DNA of 64,000 bases from Calothrix sp. NIES-2100 (GTDB lineage Bacteria > Cyanobacteriota > Cyanobacteriia > Cyanobacteriales > Nostocaceae): NCBI RefSeq assembly GCF_002368195.1, contig NZ_AP018178.1:1062238-1126237 (forward strand), written 5' to 3'. Made by a program: the position numbers and the translations under genes. Position 1 is the stretch's first letter. Every line of letters begins with the position of its first letter. The notes under the pieces were generated by a model that made no database searches, was not told the origin of the DNA, and saw only the letters and a list, made by a program, of their open reading frames with translations. This document shows, one piece after another, positions 49,721-58,597 of the stretch.

Positions 49721-49904
49721 CTATTTAAACTTTGACCTATCCTGACGATGACTTTGCTCCTGGAAGTAGTCGCGCCAGCTTTCGGGTAAAGCTTCAAGTT
49801 GAGCGGGCTGAACTGGTTGATGATGCCGTTGTTTGCGTTCATAGCAGTGGACTTCTTGCAGGATAAAAACTGGGTAATATGGTCGTTGCTTCGGCTTTTC
49901 AAAG
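49721..49904 (-). pseudogene. C-terminal relic of an unidentified protein
   Basis: In the frame offset by one from the DUF1348 stop, about 60 codons without a start read YYPVFILQEVHCYERKQRHH and LPESWRDYFQEQSHRQ before TAG at 49721. A second, shorter piece with SWRDYFQEQIDRPK and stop lies at 58598-58640. Both look like tails of one protein family that I cannot name. Confidence 0.35.
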
Positions 49905-50402
49905 ATTGAGGTCGGACAATCCTGGATGATCGTCAGGACGACGACCTAGTAGCCAGTGGTATTTGCGTTCGCGTAGCGTCTCCTTCGGAGAATCGCTCTG
50001 GTGAATTGGCAGGTCGTTGATGCTGGCAATACGCCATCGCATGAATCCATGTTCATCGAACTCCCAATTCTCATTGCCGTAAGAACGGAACCAGTTGCCG
50101 GAATCATTATGCCATTCGTAAGCAAACCGGACAGCAATTCGGTTGTCTTGAAAAGCCCAAAGCTCTTTGATCAGACGGTATTCTAATTCTTTAAGCCACT
50201 TACGTGTTAAGAACTCGACGATTGCCTCACGACCACATAGAAATTCTGAACGGTTACGCCAAATGCTATCCGACGTGTAAGCAAGTGATACTAGTTCAGG
50301 GTTACGTGTGTTCCAAGCATCCTCTGCAATTCGGACTTTTTGGATAGCGGATTCATGATCAAAAGGCGGCAGGGGTAGTCGAGGATTTTCGGCGTTGTTC
50401 AT
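49899..50402 (-). CDS. DUF1348/NTF2-like (SnoaL-type) protein with a repeat inserted in frame
   Basis: The product has 167 residues. It matches the DUF1348 family of NTF2-fold proteins: VRIAEDAWNTRNPELVSLAY, WRNRSEFLCGREAIVEFLTR, KELWAFQDNRIAVRFAYEWH, and the ending LGRRPDDHPGLSDL. Between NDLPI and YHW, where relatives have a short acidic loop, it reads HQSDSPKETLRERK, encoded by the dispersed repeat at 49964-49992. The insertion keeps the frame, so the protein is probably still made. The function of the family is unknown. Confidence 0.87.
   Translation of the reverse strand: MNNAENPRLPLPPFDHESAIQKVRIAEDAWNTRNPELVSLAYTSDSIWRNRSEFLCGREAIVEFLTRKWLKELEYRLIKELWAFQDNRIAVRFAYEWHNDSGNWFRSYGNENWEFDEHGFMRWRIASINDLPIHQSDSPKETLRERKYHWLLGRRPDDHPGLSDLNL
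49964..49992. repeat. dispersed repeat inside the DUF1348 coding region
   Basis: gcgttcgcgtagcgtctcct then tcggagaa is the same family as 48320-48347. It contributes about ten codons (SPKETLRER on the minus strand) without breaking the frame. Confidence 0.75.
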
Positions 50403-50521
50403 AGTATGTAAGCGATATAATAGCGATTCTCGTTCAGAGAGGCTTTGCCAACGTCTCAGTATGATTTAATTGGCATTAAATCCGTGCCGACCGAATTACC
50501 TCAAAAGCAGTTTAATACAGT

Positions 50522-50602
50522 TCAATGAATACGATCCGCGATGTGCAGCGTTTCCCCAGATGCCCCCGTTACAACTGCAATTTTTCCCTCTAGTTTTTTC
50601 AT
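50522..50602 (-). pseudogene. 26-codon SDR remnant with the middle deleted
   Basis: From ATG 50602 (Shine-Dalgarno-like aagaaattatc) the frame reads MKKLEGKIAVVTGAS, the usual SDR start up to the cofactor glycine motif, followed at once by GETLHIADRIH and stop, which resembles an SDR C-terminus (..GETLHVxGG..). About 220 residues between are gone. The ATG overlaps the 3' end of the DUF6130 gene. Confidence 0.6.
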
Positions 50603-50994
50603 GATAATTTCTTAAGATCGGGCAGTGTGAACTTCACCGTTTCGCTGGTAATTACTTTGTGCGTGGGGTCAGCTAGTTCAATCAGCACCTTGTGTGCGCC
50701 AGGTTCCAGTCCGACCAGGATGATCGTTTCCCCACTGGCATCGACAAAGTGCCACGGCGCGTCGTCAACGGTGATGTGGATATGACCGATGCGCGGCGAT
50801 ACTTCAAGGGCACCTTTGCCAAACACTGGCAACACGCGTAGGTTCTCCGTCCGGTACTGGATAAAGACGCGACCCTGTGCTAACGGTTCAGGAAGCGGTG
50901 GATCGACAATCAGCTTGGGTGGTGCTTCGTTTTCGATCGCAATCAACGGTGATGATCCGATAATGTCCCTAGCGCTCGGTGTGTGGCTGTTCAT
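50599..50994 (-). CDS. DUF6130-family protein
   Basis: The product has 131 residues and reads ENEAPPKLIVDPPLPEPLAQ, RVFIQYRTENLRVLPVFGKG, VSPRIGHIHITVDDAPWHFV and GLEPGAHKVLIELADPTHKV, blocks I recall from DUF6130. It seems to be a small beta-sandwich with a conserved HIH..W-H set that could bind metal. There is no signal peptide on this copy. Function is unknown. It overlaps the following SDR remnant by a few bases. Confidence 0.78.
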   Translation of the reverse strand: MNSHTPSARDIIGSSPLIAIENEAPPKLIVDPPLPEPLAQGRVFIQYRTENLRVLPVFGKGALEVSPRIGHIHITVDDAPWHFVDASGETIILVGLEPGAHKVLIELADPTHKVITSETVKFTLPDLKKLS

Positions 50995-51315
50995 AGCAGG
51001 TAATTACCTGAGAGTAGTTTGTTATTACGATCCATTTGAAGGTGAAACGGCGCAGAGTCATCGCTTCAGGAAGCCATTAACGTTTCTTTAATGCGAGTTC
51101 CCAGACCGCAGTTGCGAATGCTTTCGGACAAGGCGATCGCATCGACACTGATCGCGGCTTGCTGCCCAGAGCGTTGCTCTCACTTTTTTATACTCTTGGC
51201 ATAACAGATAAAGCACGGTAGAACAAAGTAATTTCAGACACCTCAAATTAGAGATTCTACTTCTAAACTTTGTAGAGATCGTAAGTGAGTTAAGATCTCT
51301 AGAAGCAGCACAGGC

Positions 51316-52263
51316 TTATTGCTGACAAGGTTGGTTGCTCTGTGTCTCAGAAATGGGGAATTGATCGCCAGCAAGATAATTGTCAAAGTATTCGTGAAAG
51401 TAGGTCCAGGAAGTTTTACTCTTTGCAGCTAAATAGCAAGTAGGAGCCGTGCGATAAACTGGGACTCGTGATTTAATTTCTTGCTGAAGCAATGGGGAAA
51501 GCTCCTCAAATCTTTGCAGTTTCCGAATACTAGCACTGTAAACTAATTGTCCTGGTTTCCCTTTCATCTTCATCCAAGGTAGCCAGGGACCAATGCGATT
51601 CCAAGTGCCTGAAACATTCAGTACTGTAAGAACGTTAAGCTGTTCGACTCTTGCTTCAGGAACTACAAACTTAAAAAATTCCCCAGCTTGATAGAGTGGT
51701 TCGGGACTATAGTCTTGAAACTTCGGATCACTGGCTAGAACTTTAGGATAGGTAAGCGGAACATCCAATGTGAGAATGAGATTTCTGCCAGCCGCCAAAG
51801 CGGGGAATCTCCCTTGTCCTAAGTTGTTCTGAACGGGATTATTCGCAACATGCACTACGGGCACTACTTCCCCTGTCCAGGGATTCTGCCAGCGATTTAG
51901 CACCTGATTCGTCTCTGGATCTAAATAGTACTGAAGTTCACGAGATGTTAATAACCATTGTCCTTGCTGATTCTGAAAGCAGCGTGCAACATTCATGCCG
52001 ATGATACTAAATAACTTTCGCTGCTGTTCTTGAGGAACAAACGCATAAACAGAACCGCTCCATTCGAGATAGGTGTTCCGTGAATCGGTGGCACAGCGAG
52101 TCCGGACTAACTCCTGAATGTCAACCGTTTGTGTGTCTGAGTGGGTTTGAGCGGCACCTGGAGTTGGTTTTAAAGCTAAAACTGTAACGACGACTGTAGC
52201 CCAAAAGTACAGAAACTTAGTTTTACGTCTCATACCTTGAATCTTCGTTAAATTCTTGTTCAT
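51316..52263 (-). CDS. DUF1838-family exported protein
   Basis: I start at ATG 52263; ATG 52233 (RRKTKFLYFWATVVVTVLAL) is a good alternative and would begin directly with the signal peptide, which ends near PGAAQ. The mature domain has the DUF1838 hallmark QNPWTGEVVPVVHVANNPVQ plus GTWNRIGPWLPWMKMKGKPG and YFDNYLAG. Function is unknown; relatives occur in alpha-proteobacteria and cyanobacteria beside oxidoreductases. It is separated from the DUF6130 gene by about 320 bp in which I see no gene. Confidence 0.82.
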   Translation of the reverse strand: MNKNLTKIQGMRRKTKFLYFWATVVVTVLALKPTPGAAQTHSDTQTVDIQELVRTRCATDSRNTYLEWSGSVYAFVPQEQQRKLFSIIGMNVARCFQNQQGQWLLTSRELQYYLDPETNQVLNRWQNPWTGEVVPVVHVANNPVQNNLGQGRFPALAAGRNLILTLDVPLTYPKVLASDPKFQDYSPEPLYQAGEFFKFVVPEARVEQLNVLTVLNVSGTWNRIGPWLPWMKMKGKPGQLVYSASIRKLQRFEELSPLLQQEIKSRVPVYRTAPTCYLAAKSKTSWTYFHEYFDNYLAGDQFPISETQSNQPCQQ

Positions 52264-52376
52264 TTGCAAGAAGGTAAACGTCTCGTTTACAGACTTAAAC
52301 TTCGAGGTTTTGGCATAACGGGAAAGGATGCCTGCGGCGTTCAGAAGGCAAGAGACAGGAGGCAGAGGGCAGAAGG

Positions 52377-52406
52377 AACCCACCCTTAAAAGAGTGGGAT
52401 TGAAAC
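52377..52406 (+). repeat. single CRISPR-repeat-like sequence
   Basis: cccacccttaaaagagtggg forms a short palindrome followed by attgaaac, the typical 3' end of cyanobacterial CRISPR repeats. Only one copy is present, with no spacer array or cas gene, so no CRISPR is claimed. It lies in aggcaga-type repeat sequence. Confidence 0.3.
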
Positions 52407-52578
52407 AATGACTTTTTATACCTTGATGCAAGCAGTTTCAGTATAATTATTGATTAAATCGGCTTTAAACCCAGAACTAAAGTTGTCATTAATACTACTC
52501 ATCCCTTCTGCCTCCTGCCTTCTCCTATGGTCGCCGCTACGCGAACGGCCCTCTGCCTTTCTTTGTAAACTACGCATC

Positions 52579-53574
52579 CTATTGCAGATATTTCTTCAAT
52601 TGGGCAGCAGCTTGAACAAACAGAGAACGGGTTTCTGGCAACTCGGCTAAACCATTCAGTAGTCCGAAGTCATGAATCATGCCGTTGTACTGCACAGTTG
52701 TTACCTCGACCCCAGCTTCATCGAGCTTGCGTCCATAGGCTGTGCCTTCGTCATGCAAAATATCGCTCTCTGCAACCACAATTAACGTTGGAGGCAAGCC
52801 TTTGAGTTGCTCAACCGTCGCCTGTAGGGGAGAAGCATAAATGTCTTTGCGCTTTTCTGGGTCAGGGATGTACATGTCATACATCCACTTCATCGTGGGT
52901 ACAGTCAGAAAACGCTGATCGCCAAATTGGTGATAAGAATTCGTTTCAAAATCCGCATCTACAATCGGCCACATCATAATTTGCAGCTTTATGTGTGGCC
53001 CTCCTTTTTCTTGCGCCTTCAAAGCAGTGACAGTTGTCATGTTACCGCCGACACTGTTGCCAACAACTGCCAAATTCTTGCCATCCACACCAATTTCCTC
53101 ACCATGCTCAGCAACCCATTTGGTCGCAGCATAAATCTCATTGATTGCCTGTGGGTACTGAGCATCTGGCGTGCGAGTATAGTTGACAAAGACACCTGCA
53201 AACCCTGAAAGCACAACCAGATCGCGAACCATGCGCTTGTGTGTTGGGTAATCACCCAGCACCCAACCACCACCATGAATAAAGATGAAAACAGGTAATG
53301 TGCCTTTGACCCCTAATGGTCGTACAATATTGAGTGTGATTGGATAACCGTCAGCAGTAATCGTCTTTTGGGATTCTTCAATGCCTGAAAGGTCTACTGA
53401 AACAGAAGCCTGTGCATCCACAAGGACTTGACGTGCTTCAAGTGCAGTGAGTTTCTCCAGCGCCACACCCCCTGAATTCAGCACTTTCAAAAATTCCTTC
53501 GTTCCTTTGGAAAGACGTGGATCATCCGCAAATTCCACAATTTTTGCTGCTTGCGAGTTTGCTTGAGCAACCAT
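52579..53574 (-). CDS. alpha/beta hydrolase fold-3 (HSL-type esterase)
   Basis: The product has 331 residues with the oxyanion motif FIHGGGWVLGDY, nucleophile Ser in VVGNSVGGNM (GxSxG with Asn), Asp in VVAESDILHDEG and His in NGMIHDFGLL. These mark hormone-sensitive-lipase-type carboxylesterases. The N-terminal ~75 residues form a helical cap. A strong aaaggagaatgtc leader precedes ATG 53574. Cytoplasmic; substrate unknown. Confidence 0.92.
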   Translation of the reverse strand: MVAQANSQAAKIVEFADDPRLSKGTKEFLKVLNSGGVALEKLTALEARQVLVDAQASVSVDLSGIEESQKTITADGYPITLNIVRPLGVKGTLPVFIFIHGGGWVLGDYPTHKRMVRDLVVLSGFAGVFVNYTRTPDAQYPQAINEIYAATKWVAEHGEEIGVDGKNLAVVGNSVGGNMTTVTALKAQEKGGPHIKLQIMMWPIVDADFETNSYHQFGDQRFLTVPTMKWMYDMYIPDPEKRKDIYASPLQATVEQLKGLPPTLIVVAESDILHDEGTAYGRKLDEAGVEVTTVQYNGMIHDFGLLNGLAELPETRSLFVQAAAQLKKYLQ

Positions 53575-53703
53575 GACATTCTCCTTTAATGAATTGTAAA
53601 CAATCTGTTGAGATGTTAAGTTAATTGATTTAACACTGCTGCTTGATCAGTAGTAATTGTCAAATCACAATCACTTTTTACCGACATCGTTTAAGAGCCA
53701 AAA

Positions 53704-54591
53704 CTATTTGTTACTAGTGGTTAGTTTGGTATTCTCTACAACGTGAGTGCTGAGAAAGCTGTGAATATGGTCTGCCATCGCATCCCCATCCTCTTCCAGA
53801 GCAAAGTGCCCCGTATCAAATAAATGAAACTCCAGGTTTTTTAAGTCGCGTTTGTAGGCATAAGCTCCCTCGACTAAAAAGCCCTGGTCATTTTTGCCCC
53901 ATACAATTAACGTGGGTGGTTGATATTGGCGCAAGTAAGCTTGCCATCGTGGATATAACCGCACATTGGACTGGTAGTCGTATTTTAATGCCAATTGAAT
54001 ATCTATATTGCCAGGGCGATCGAGGATTGCCTGATCCAGAGTCCAAGTATCGGGACTGAGGTTTTCTATATTCCTAGCTCTATTAGTATAATACCATTTT
54101 GTGCCCTTGCTTGTCAAAGCCTGTCGCACGCGATCGCCATTTTCGGGTGTCTTATTCTGCCAAAAAGCGCGCATGGGCTTCCAGAAATCACCAAGACCCT
54201 CCTCGTAGGCATTGCCATTTTGCACAATTAGCGTCTCAATCTGCTCTGGATACTGTGTTGCCAATCGATAACCAATGGGAGCGCCATAATCCATTAAATA
54301 AAGGCTATAGCGTTTCAATCCGATCGCATCGACAAAGCTTGCCATCACTTCGGCAAGGCGATCGAAGGTGTAATCAAACTCATCCACCGTTGGCATAGAA
54401 CTATAGCCAAAACCAGGATAATCAGGTGCAATCAGATGGAATTGATCCGCCAACGCCGGAATTAGATTGCGGAACATGTGGGACGAGGTTGGAAAGCCGT
54501 GCAATAGCAGAATCGTCGGATTATTACGAGAACCAGCTTCACGATAAAAGATATCTAAACCATCGATCGATACTGTGCGATAAGTGGTCAT
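53704..54591 (-). CDS. epoxide hydrolase/dehalogenase-like alpha/beta hydrolase, paralogue 1
   Basis: The product has 295 residues. The nucleophile is Asp101 in LYLMDYGAPIG, as in epoxide hydrolases and dehalogenases; oxyanion motif HGFPTSSHMF is at 31-40 and the catalytic His is in LFDTGHFALEED. Haloalkane dehalogenases have Trp after the nucleophile, but here it is Tyr, so epoxide-hydrolase-like chemistry is more likely. It is nearly identical to paralogue 2 at 56626 over most of its length, indicating recent duplication. Its C-terminus (THVVENTKLTTSNK) differs. Confidence 0.9.
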   Translation of the reverse strand: MTTYRTVSIDGLDIFYREAGSRNNPTILLLHGFPTSSHMFRNLIPALADQFHLIAPDYPGFGYSSMPTVDEFDYTFDRLAEVMASFVDAIGLKRYSLYLMDYGAPIGYRLATQYPEQIETLIVQNGNAYEEGLGDFWKPMRAFWQNKTPENGDRVRQALTSKGTKWYYTNRARNIENLSPDTWTLDQAILDRPGNIDIQLALKYDYQSNVRLYPRWQAYLRQYQPPTLIVWGKNDQGFLVEGAYAYKRDLKNLEFHLFDTGHFALEEDGDAMADHIHSFLSTHVVENTKLTTSNK

Positions 54592-54664
54592 GGGTTTACT
54601 CTTTTGAATTCAAATCGTTCAACAGAATCAGAAATAGTTGATCTTGTTTGGTGAAAGCTTCTTG

Positions 54665-55684
54665 TCACTCTTTAGGAAGAGACCAGAGTTTGATGGTTTT
54701 GTCGGCACTGCTACTGATCATATTTCCATGCGGTCTGAAAACTACTGACCGCACGCCTCGCTCATGCCCGATCAAATTCTCCAAGAGTTTGCCTTCAGGC
54801 AACCCCCATAACTTGATAGTGCTATCATTGCTACCACTAGCTAATCTCTTACCATCAGGGCTGAAAGCCACTGACCACACAACTCCTGAATGTCCAATTA
54901 GGGAGTGCAACAATTTTCCAGTGGGCATTTGCCAGAGTTTGACTGTCCTATCAGCACTGCCACTCGCTAAAGTCTGTCCATCAGGGCTAAAAGTCACTGA
55001 GCGCACGGCTTGTGAATGAGCATTCAGGGTTTTTAGAACAGCACCATCCATGCGCCAAATTTTGACTGTACCAGCCTCATTGCCACTAGCTAAGGTCTGC
55101 CCATCTGGACTAAAAGCAACAGTTCTTACCCACTTTCCATCCGATAACTGATGAACTTGTATGCCAGTCTGCACGTTCCAGATGCGGATGGTTGTGTCAG
55201 CACTACCACTGGCTAACCACTTTCCGTTGGGGCTGATGGCAACGGCTTCTACATCATCTGTATGGCCATCTAGGGTACGAAGCAGTTGTCCCGTCTCTAA
55301 ATTCCAGAGTTTAATCCGGTTATCCCAACTGCCACTAGCGAGCAGCTTGCTATCTGGACTGATGGCAAGGCTTACCACTGCATCGCCGTGTCCTTCTAAA
55401 GTGTAGAGTAAGGTGTTACTAGGCAGATCCCAGATTTTAATTTTTTTATCGTAACTGCCACTGGCGAGGAAGCGTCCATCAGGGCTAATTGCCAATGCGT
55501 AAACCCAAGTTGAATTTCCTTGGAGAGAACTTAAGGGTTGAATGGTTGCAACAGAGGTAGTAGCAATACTAGCGTTTCGGAAGGAAGACAATAGGCTAGC
55601 ACAACTGCTACTACCAACCAAGATTGTTAGGGTGCTGATTGCCAATGCTGCTGAAGATTTCCTGGTAATTTGTTTCGATCTCAT
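54665..55684 (-). CDS. WD40-repeat protein, exported or lipoprotein
   Basis: I start at ATG 55684, preceded by aaggaatg; the frame is open to 55729. The N-terminus (KSSAALAISTLTILVGSSSC) looks like a signal sequence with a possible lipid-anchored Cys. Seven WD repeats follow (ISPDGRFLASGSYDKKIKIW through SSSADKTIKLWSL), enough for one beta-propeller. It is probably a periplasmic or membrane-anchored scaffold. It lies between two near-identical hydrolase genes together with the ferric-reductase-like gene. Confidence 0.9.
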   Translation of the reverse strand: MRSKQITRKSSAALAISTLTILVGSSSCASLLSSFRNASIATTSVATIQPLSSLQGNSTWVYALAISPDGRFLASGSYDKKIKIWDLPSNTLLYTLEGHGDAVVSLAISPDSKLLASGSWDNRIKLWNLETGQLLRTLDGHTDDVEAVAISPNGKWLASGSADTTIRIWNVQTGIQVHQLSDGKWVRTVAFSPDGQTLASGNEAGTVKIWRMDGAVLKTLNAHSQAVRSVTFSPDGQTLASGSADRTVKLWQMPTGKLLHSLIGHSGVVWSVAFSPDGKRLASGSNDSTIKLWGLPEGKLLENLIGHERGVRSVVFRPHGNMISSSADKTIKLWSLPKE

Positions 55685-55811
55685 AACAGGACATTCCTTG
55701 TGCGAGTGGGAGAATAATCTGACTTGCACCCACTGCGTAACGGTGTCGGAGACTACTAGTACTAAGCTAAAAATCTTTTAATTTGCATCCTCAAAAAATG
55801 AATCTATTGTG

Positions 55812-55836
55812 GGGTGGGCCGAAAAGCCCGCCCTAG
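55812..55836 (-). terminator. GC-rich hairpin after the ferric-reductase-like gene
   Basis: On the minus strand agggcgggctttt and cggcccaccc pair (about 8 bp), 25 bp past the stop at 55862, with a T-rich attcattttttgagg farther on. It may terminate the membrane-protein gene; similar gtggggtgggc palindromes are also dispersed repeats. Confidence 0.4.
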
Positions 55837-55861
55837 TTGTGCAAATTAAATGCGCGACAGC

Positions 55862-56428
55862 TTATAGAGTAATTTTTTCTGGAATTTGAGATGAGAACGC
55901 TTTTCCTTGCGCTTTTTGTTGTTTATTTCGATATTCAATCCAGCGTCGCATCAGAAATAAAAGGGTTGTCGTGACAATCCCTACTAGCCCAATCGGGGTT
56001 AAATAGCTCCAATGCTCTAACATTTTGTCCCAAACGTGCCAAGTGAGCAGGAACATGGCTAAGTAAGTCAGGGTATGTAATCGCTTCCAATTTTTTTTCA
56101 GTCTTTTGACACTCCAGTCATTAGAAGTAATTGCCAATAGGGTAAAAATTATGAAGGTAGATATACCCTGGATATAAATCCAATAGGTATTGGGATCTAA
56201 AAAATCAAGGTCTCTCTTTTTCACTAAGAGGAAACCGTGAAGCAAAGCCAAGCAGAAAGCCAGAATCCCGATAATTCGTCGATATTTTAACAGCCATTTG
56301 GGAAGGTTCGCTTGTTTAGTTTGAGGAAAAATTATTCTAAGATTTGTGGGCATTAAGGTGAGAATGTAAGCTCCTAAAGCTAGAAATCCCAGGCTGTTTT
56401 CTAACGGTGCTGTATCGATTGCTGCCAT
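55862..56428 (-). CDS. ferric reductase-like transmembrane protein
   Basis: I use ATG 56428, seven bases after aaggagg; a TTG two codons earlier is less likely. The 188-residue protein has five to six TM segments with His residues placed for haem ligation (LLHGFLLVK, KRLHTLTYLAMFLLTWHVWD), matching the ferric-reductase/MsrQ-YedZ type membrane domain. It lacks FAD/NAD domains, so it should be a cytochrome b-like electron-transfer subunit. A partner is not encoded next to it. Confidence 0.85.
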   Translation of the reverse strand: MAAIDTAPLENSLGFLALGAYILTLMPTNLRIIFPQTKQANLPKWLLKYRRIIGILAFCLALLHGFLLVKKRDLDFLDPNTYWIYIQGISTFIIFTLLAITSNDWSVKRLKKNWKRLHTLTYLAMFLLTWHVWDKMLEHWSYLTPIGLVGIVTTTLLFLMRRWIEYRNKQQKAQGKAFSSQIPEKITL

Positions 56429-56625
56429 GACCAATCCTCCTTAATTTTTCAATAAAAGCCCTTACAAAGGTAGGTATTTTTTATTTGGTCATTTTTTGAA
56501 GATTCCAGCCGATCTTTACTACATCAGTCCTCTGTGTTCATACTCTTTTTTTGGCGAAGGTATTGTTATTCAAAGGTTTATACTTGAGCATGAGCAATGC
56601 TGGGATAATCCATTATTTCCACCAA

Positions 56626-57495
56626 TCAGGCGAGAACGGATTGCAGTCGTGATGTGAGAAATTGCTCGATATAATTTGCGATCGCGTCACCATCTTCTTC
56701 CAGAGCAAAGTGTCCGGTATCAAGTAAATGAAACTCCAGGTTTTTTAAGTCGCGTTTGTAGGCATAAGCTCCCTCGACTAAAAAGCCCTGGTCATTTTTG
56801 CCCCATACAATTAGCGTCGGTGGTTGATATTGGCGCAAGTAAGCTTGCCATTGTGGATATAACCGCACATTGGACTGGTAGTCGTATTTTAATGCCAATT
56901 GAATATCTATATTGCCAGGGCGATCAAGGAGTGCCTGATCCAGAGTCCAGGTATCGGGACTGAGGTTTTCTAGATTCCTGGCTCCAGTCATGTAATACCA
57001 TTTCGTGCCCTTGCTTGTCAAAGCCTGTCGCACGCGATCGCCATTTTCGGGTGTCTTATTCTGCCAAAAAGCACGCATAGGCTCCCAGAAATCACCGAGT
57101 CCCTCCTCGTAGGCATTGCCATTTTGCACAATCAGCGTCTCAATCTGCTCAGGATGCTGCGTTGCCAGGCGATAGCCAATGGGAGCGCCATAATCCATCA
57201 GGTAAAGACTATAGCGGTTTAATCCGATCGCAGCGATAAAGCCTGCCATTACTTCGGTAAGATGATCAAAGGTGTAATCAAACTCGTCCACCGTGGGCAT
57301 GGAACTATAGCCAAAACCTGGATAATCAGGGGCAACAAGATGGAAGCGATCGGCTAAGGCAGATATCAAGTTGCGAAACATGTGAGAGGAGGTTGGAAAG
57401 CCGTGCAACAGCAGAACTGTCGGATTACTGCGGGAACCAGCTTCTCGGTAAAAGATATCTAAACCATTGATCGAAACTGTGTTAAATGTGGTCAT
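56626..57495 (-). CDS. epoxide hydrolase/dehalogenase-like alpha/beta hydrolase, paralogue 2
   Basis: I start at ATG 57495, preceded by aaggagtaatggc. The product has 289 residues with nucleophile Asp in LYLMDYGAPIG and His in LLDTGHFALEED, as in paralogue 1. Long DNA stretches are the same as 53704-54591, so the two copies form ~0.85-kb direct repeats flanking the WD40 and ferric-reductase-like genes. The C-terminus ends IEQFLTSRLQSVLA, which agrees better with paralogue 3. Confidence 0.9.
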   Translation of the reverse strand: MTTFNTVSINGLDIFYREAGSRSNPTVLLLHGFPTSSHMFRNLISALADRFHLVAPDYPGFGYSSMPTVDEFDYTFDHLTEVMAGFIAAIGLNRYSLYLMDYGAPIGYRLATQHPEQIETLIVQNGNAYEEGLGDFWEPMRAFWQNKTPENGDRVRQALTSKGTKWYYMTGARNLENLSPDTWTLDQALLDRPGNIDIQLALKYDYQSNVRLYPQWQAYLRQYQPPTLIVWGKNDQGFLVEGAYAYKRDLKNLEFHLLDTGHFALEEDGDAIANYIEQFLTSRLQSVLA

Positions 57496-57547
57496 GCCAT
57501 TACTCCTTAGACATTTTGAGCGATCGCCCAGCAACTTTTGCACTCAA

Positions 57548-58417
57548 TTAGACAGAGACGGGTTGCAGTCGTGAGGCGAGAAATTGAGCAATATGGTCTG
57601 CGATCACATCGCCTTCTTCTTCCAAGGCAAAATGTCCGGTATCGAGTAAATGCAACTCCACGTCTTTTAAGTCGCGCTTGTAGGGATGAGCGCCTTCTGG
57701 GGGGAAGATGTAGTCATTCTTACCCCAAACAATCAGGGTTGGTGGCTGATATTTGCGAAAATACTCCTGCCATTGCGGATATAGTGGTGGATTCGTGCCA
57801 TAGCTATACAGCAGCGCCAGTTGAATCTCATCGTTGCCTGGGCGATCAAGGAAATGTTGATCGATAGTCCAGGTATCGGGGCTGATTGCTTCTAGATTGC
57901 GAACACCGTTGGTATATTGCCACTTCGTCGCTTCCAGGGTGACAAGATATTTGAGCTTTTGGGCATTCTCAGGCGATCGCTCTTGCCAGTATGCCTTAAT
58001 TAGTTCCCAGAATTCGCGTAGACCTTCTTCGTAAGCATTGCCATTTTGAACAATCAGAGATTGCACGCGTTCTGGATATTTAGCGGCAATCCGATAGCCT
58101 ATCGGTGCGCCATAATCCATCACATAAAGGCTGTACTTTTTGAGAGCGATCGCAGCAATGAATTTTTCTACAATCTCAGCCAAATTATCAAACGTGTAAT
58201 CAAATTCATTTACAGTTGGCATTGAACTGTTGCCGTAGCCAGGATAATCAGGTGCAACGAGATGGAATTTATCAGCGAGGGCAGGTATGAGATTGCGGAA
58301 CATGTGAGAGGAAGTTGGAAAGCCGTGCAATAACAGAATCGTTGGATTATCACGAGAACCCGCTTCACGGTAGAAGATATCTAAACCATCGATGGAAACT
58401 GTGCGATATGCAGTCAT
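57548..58417 (-). CDS. epoxide hydrolase/dehalogenase-like alpha/beta hydrolase, paralogue 3
   Basis: I start at ATG 58417 after aaggagtaatccc. The product has 289 residues with the nucleophile in LYVMDYGAPIG and His in LLDTGHFALEEEG. It is more diverged from the other two in the cap region (residues ~130-210: REFWELIKAYWQERSPENAQ), so it may take a different substrate. It lies 53 bp upstream of paralogue 2; the pair is probably co-transcribed. Confidence 0.9.
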   Translation of the reverse strand: MTAYRTVSIDGLDIFYREAGSRDNPTILLLHGFPTSSHMFRNLIPALADKFHLVAPDYPGYGNSSMPTVNEFDYTFDNLAEIVEKFIAAIALKKYSLYVMDYGAPIGYRIAAKYPERVQSLIVQNGNAYEEGLREFWELIKAYWQERSPENAQKLKYLVTLEATKWQYTNGVRNLEAISPDTWTIDQHFLDRPGNDEIQLALLYSYGTNPPLYPQWQEYFRKYQPPTLIVWGKNDYIFPPEGAHPYKRDLKDVELHLLDTGHFALEEEGDVIADHIAQFLASRLQPVSV

Positions 58418-58597
58418 GGGATTACTCCTTGTAAGTGATAAAAGTGACATGATGGCGTTTTACGATAAGTAGGTCGATGTTAAAAATTGTCGTTATGACA
58501 AAGCAGGAGGCAGAGGGCAGATGGCAGAAGGGAAGAGAGTTTTAGGCAACTTTACTTTTCGTTACATACTTCGGTTTATTTGCACCGTTCTACTTAG

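Noticed and set aside
52377..52406. CRISPR array
   Set aside because: Only one repeat-like unit; no spacers, second repeat or cas gene in the window.
53704..54591. Annotation as a true haloalkane dehalogenase
   Set aside because: The residue after the nucleophile Asp is Tyr rather than the halide-binding Trp, so only a general epoxide-hydrolase-like label is justified.
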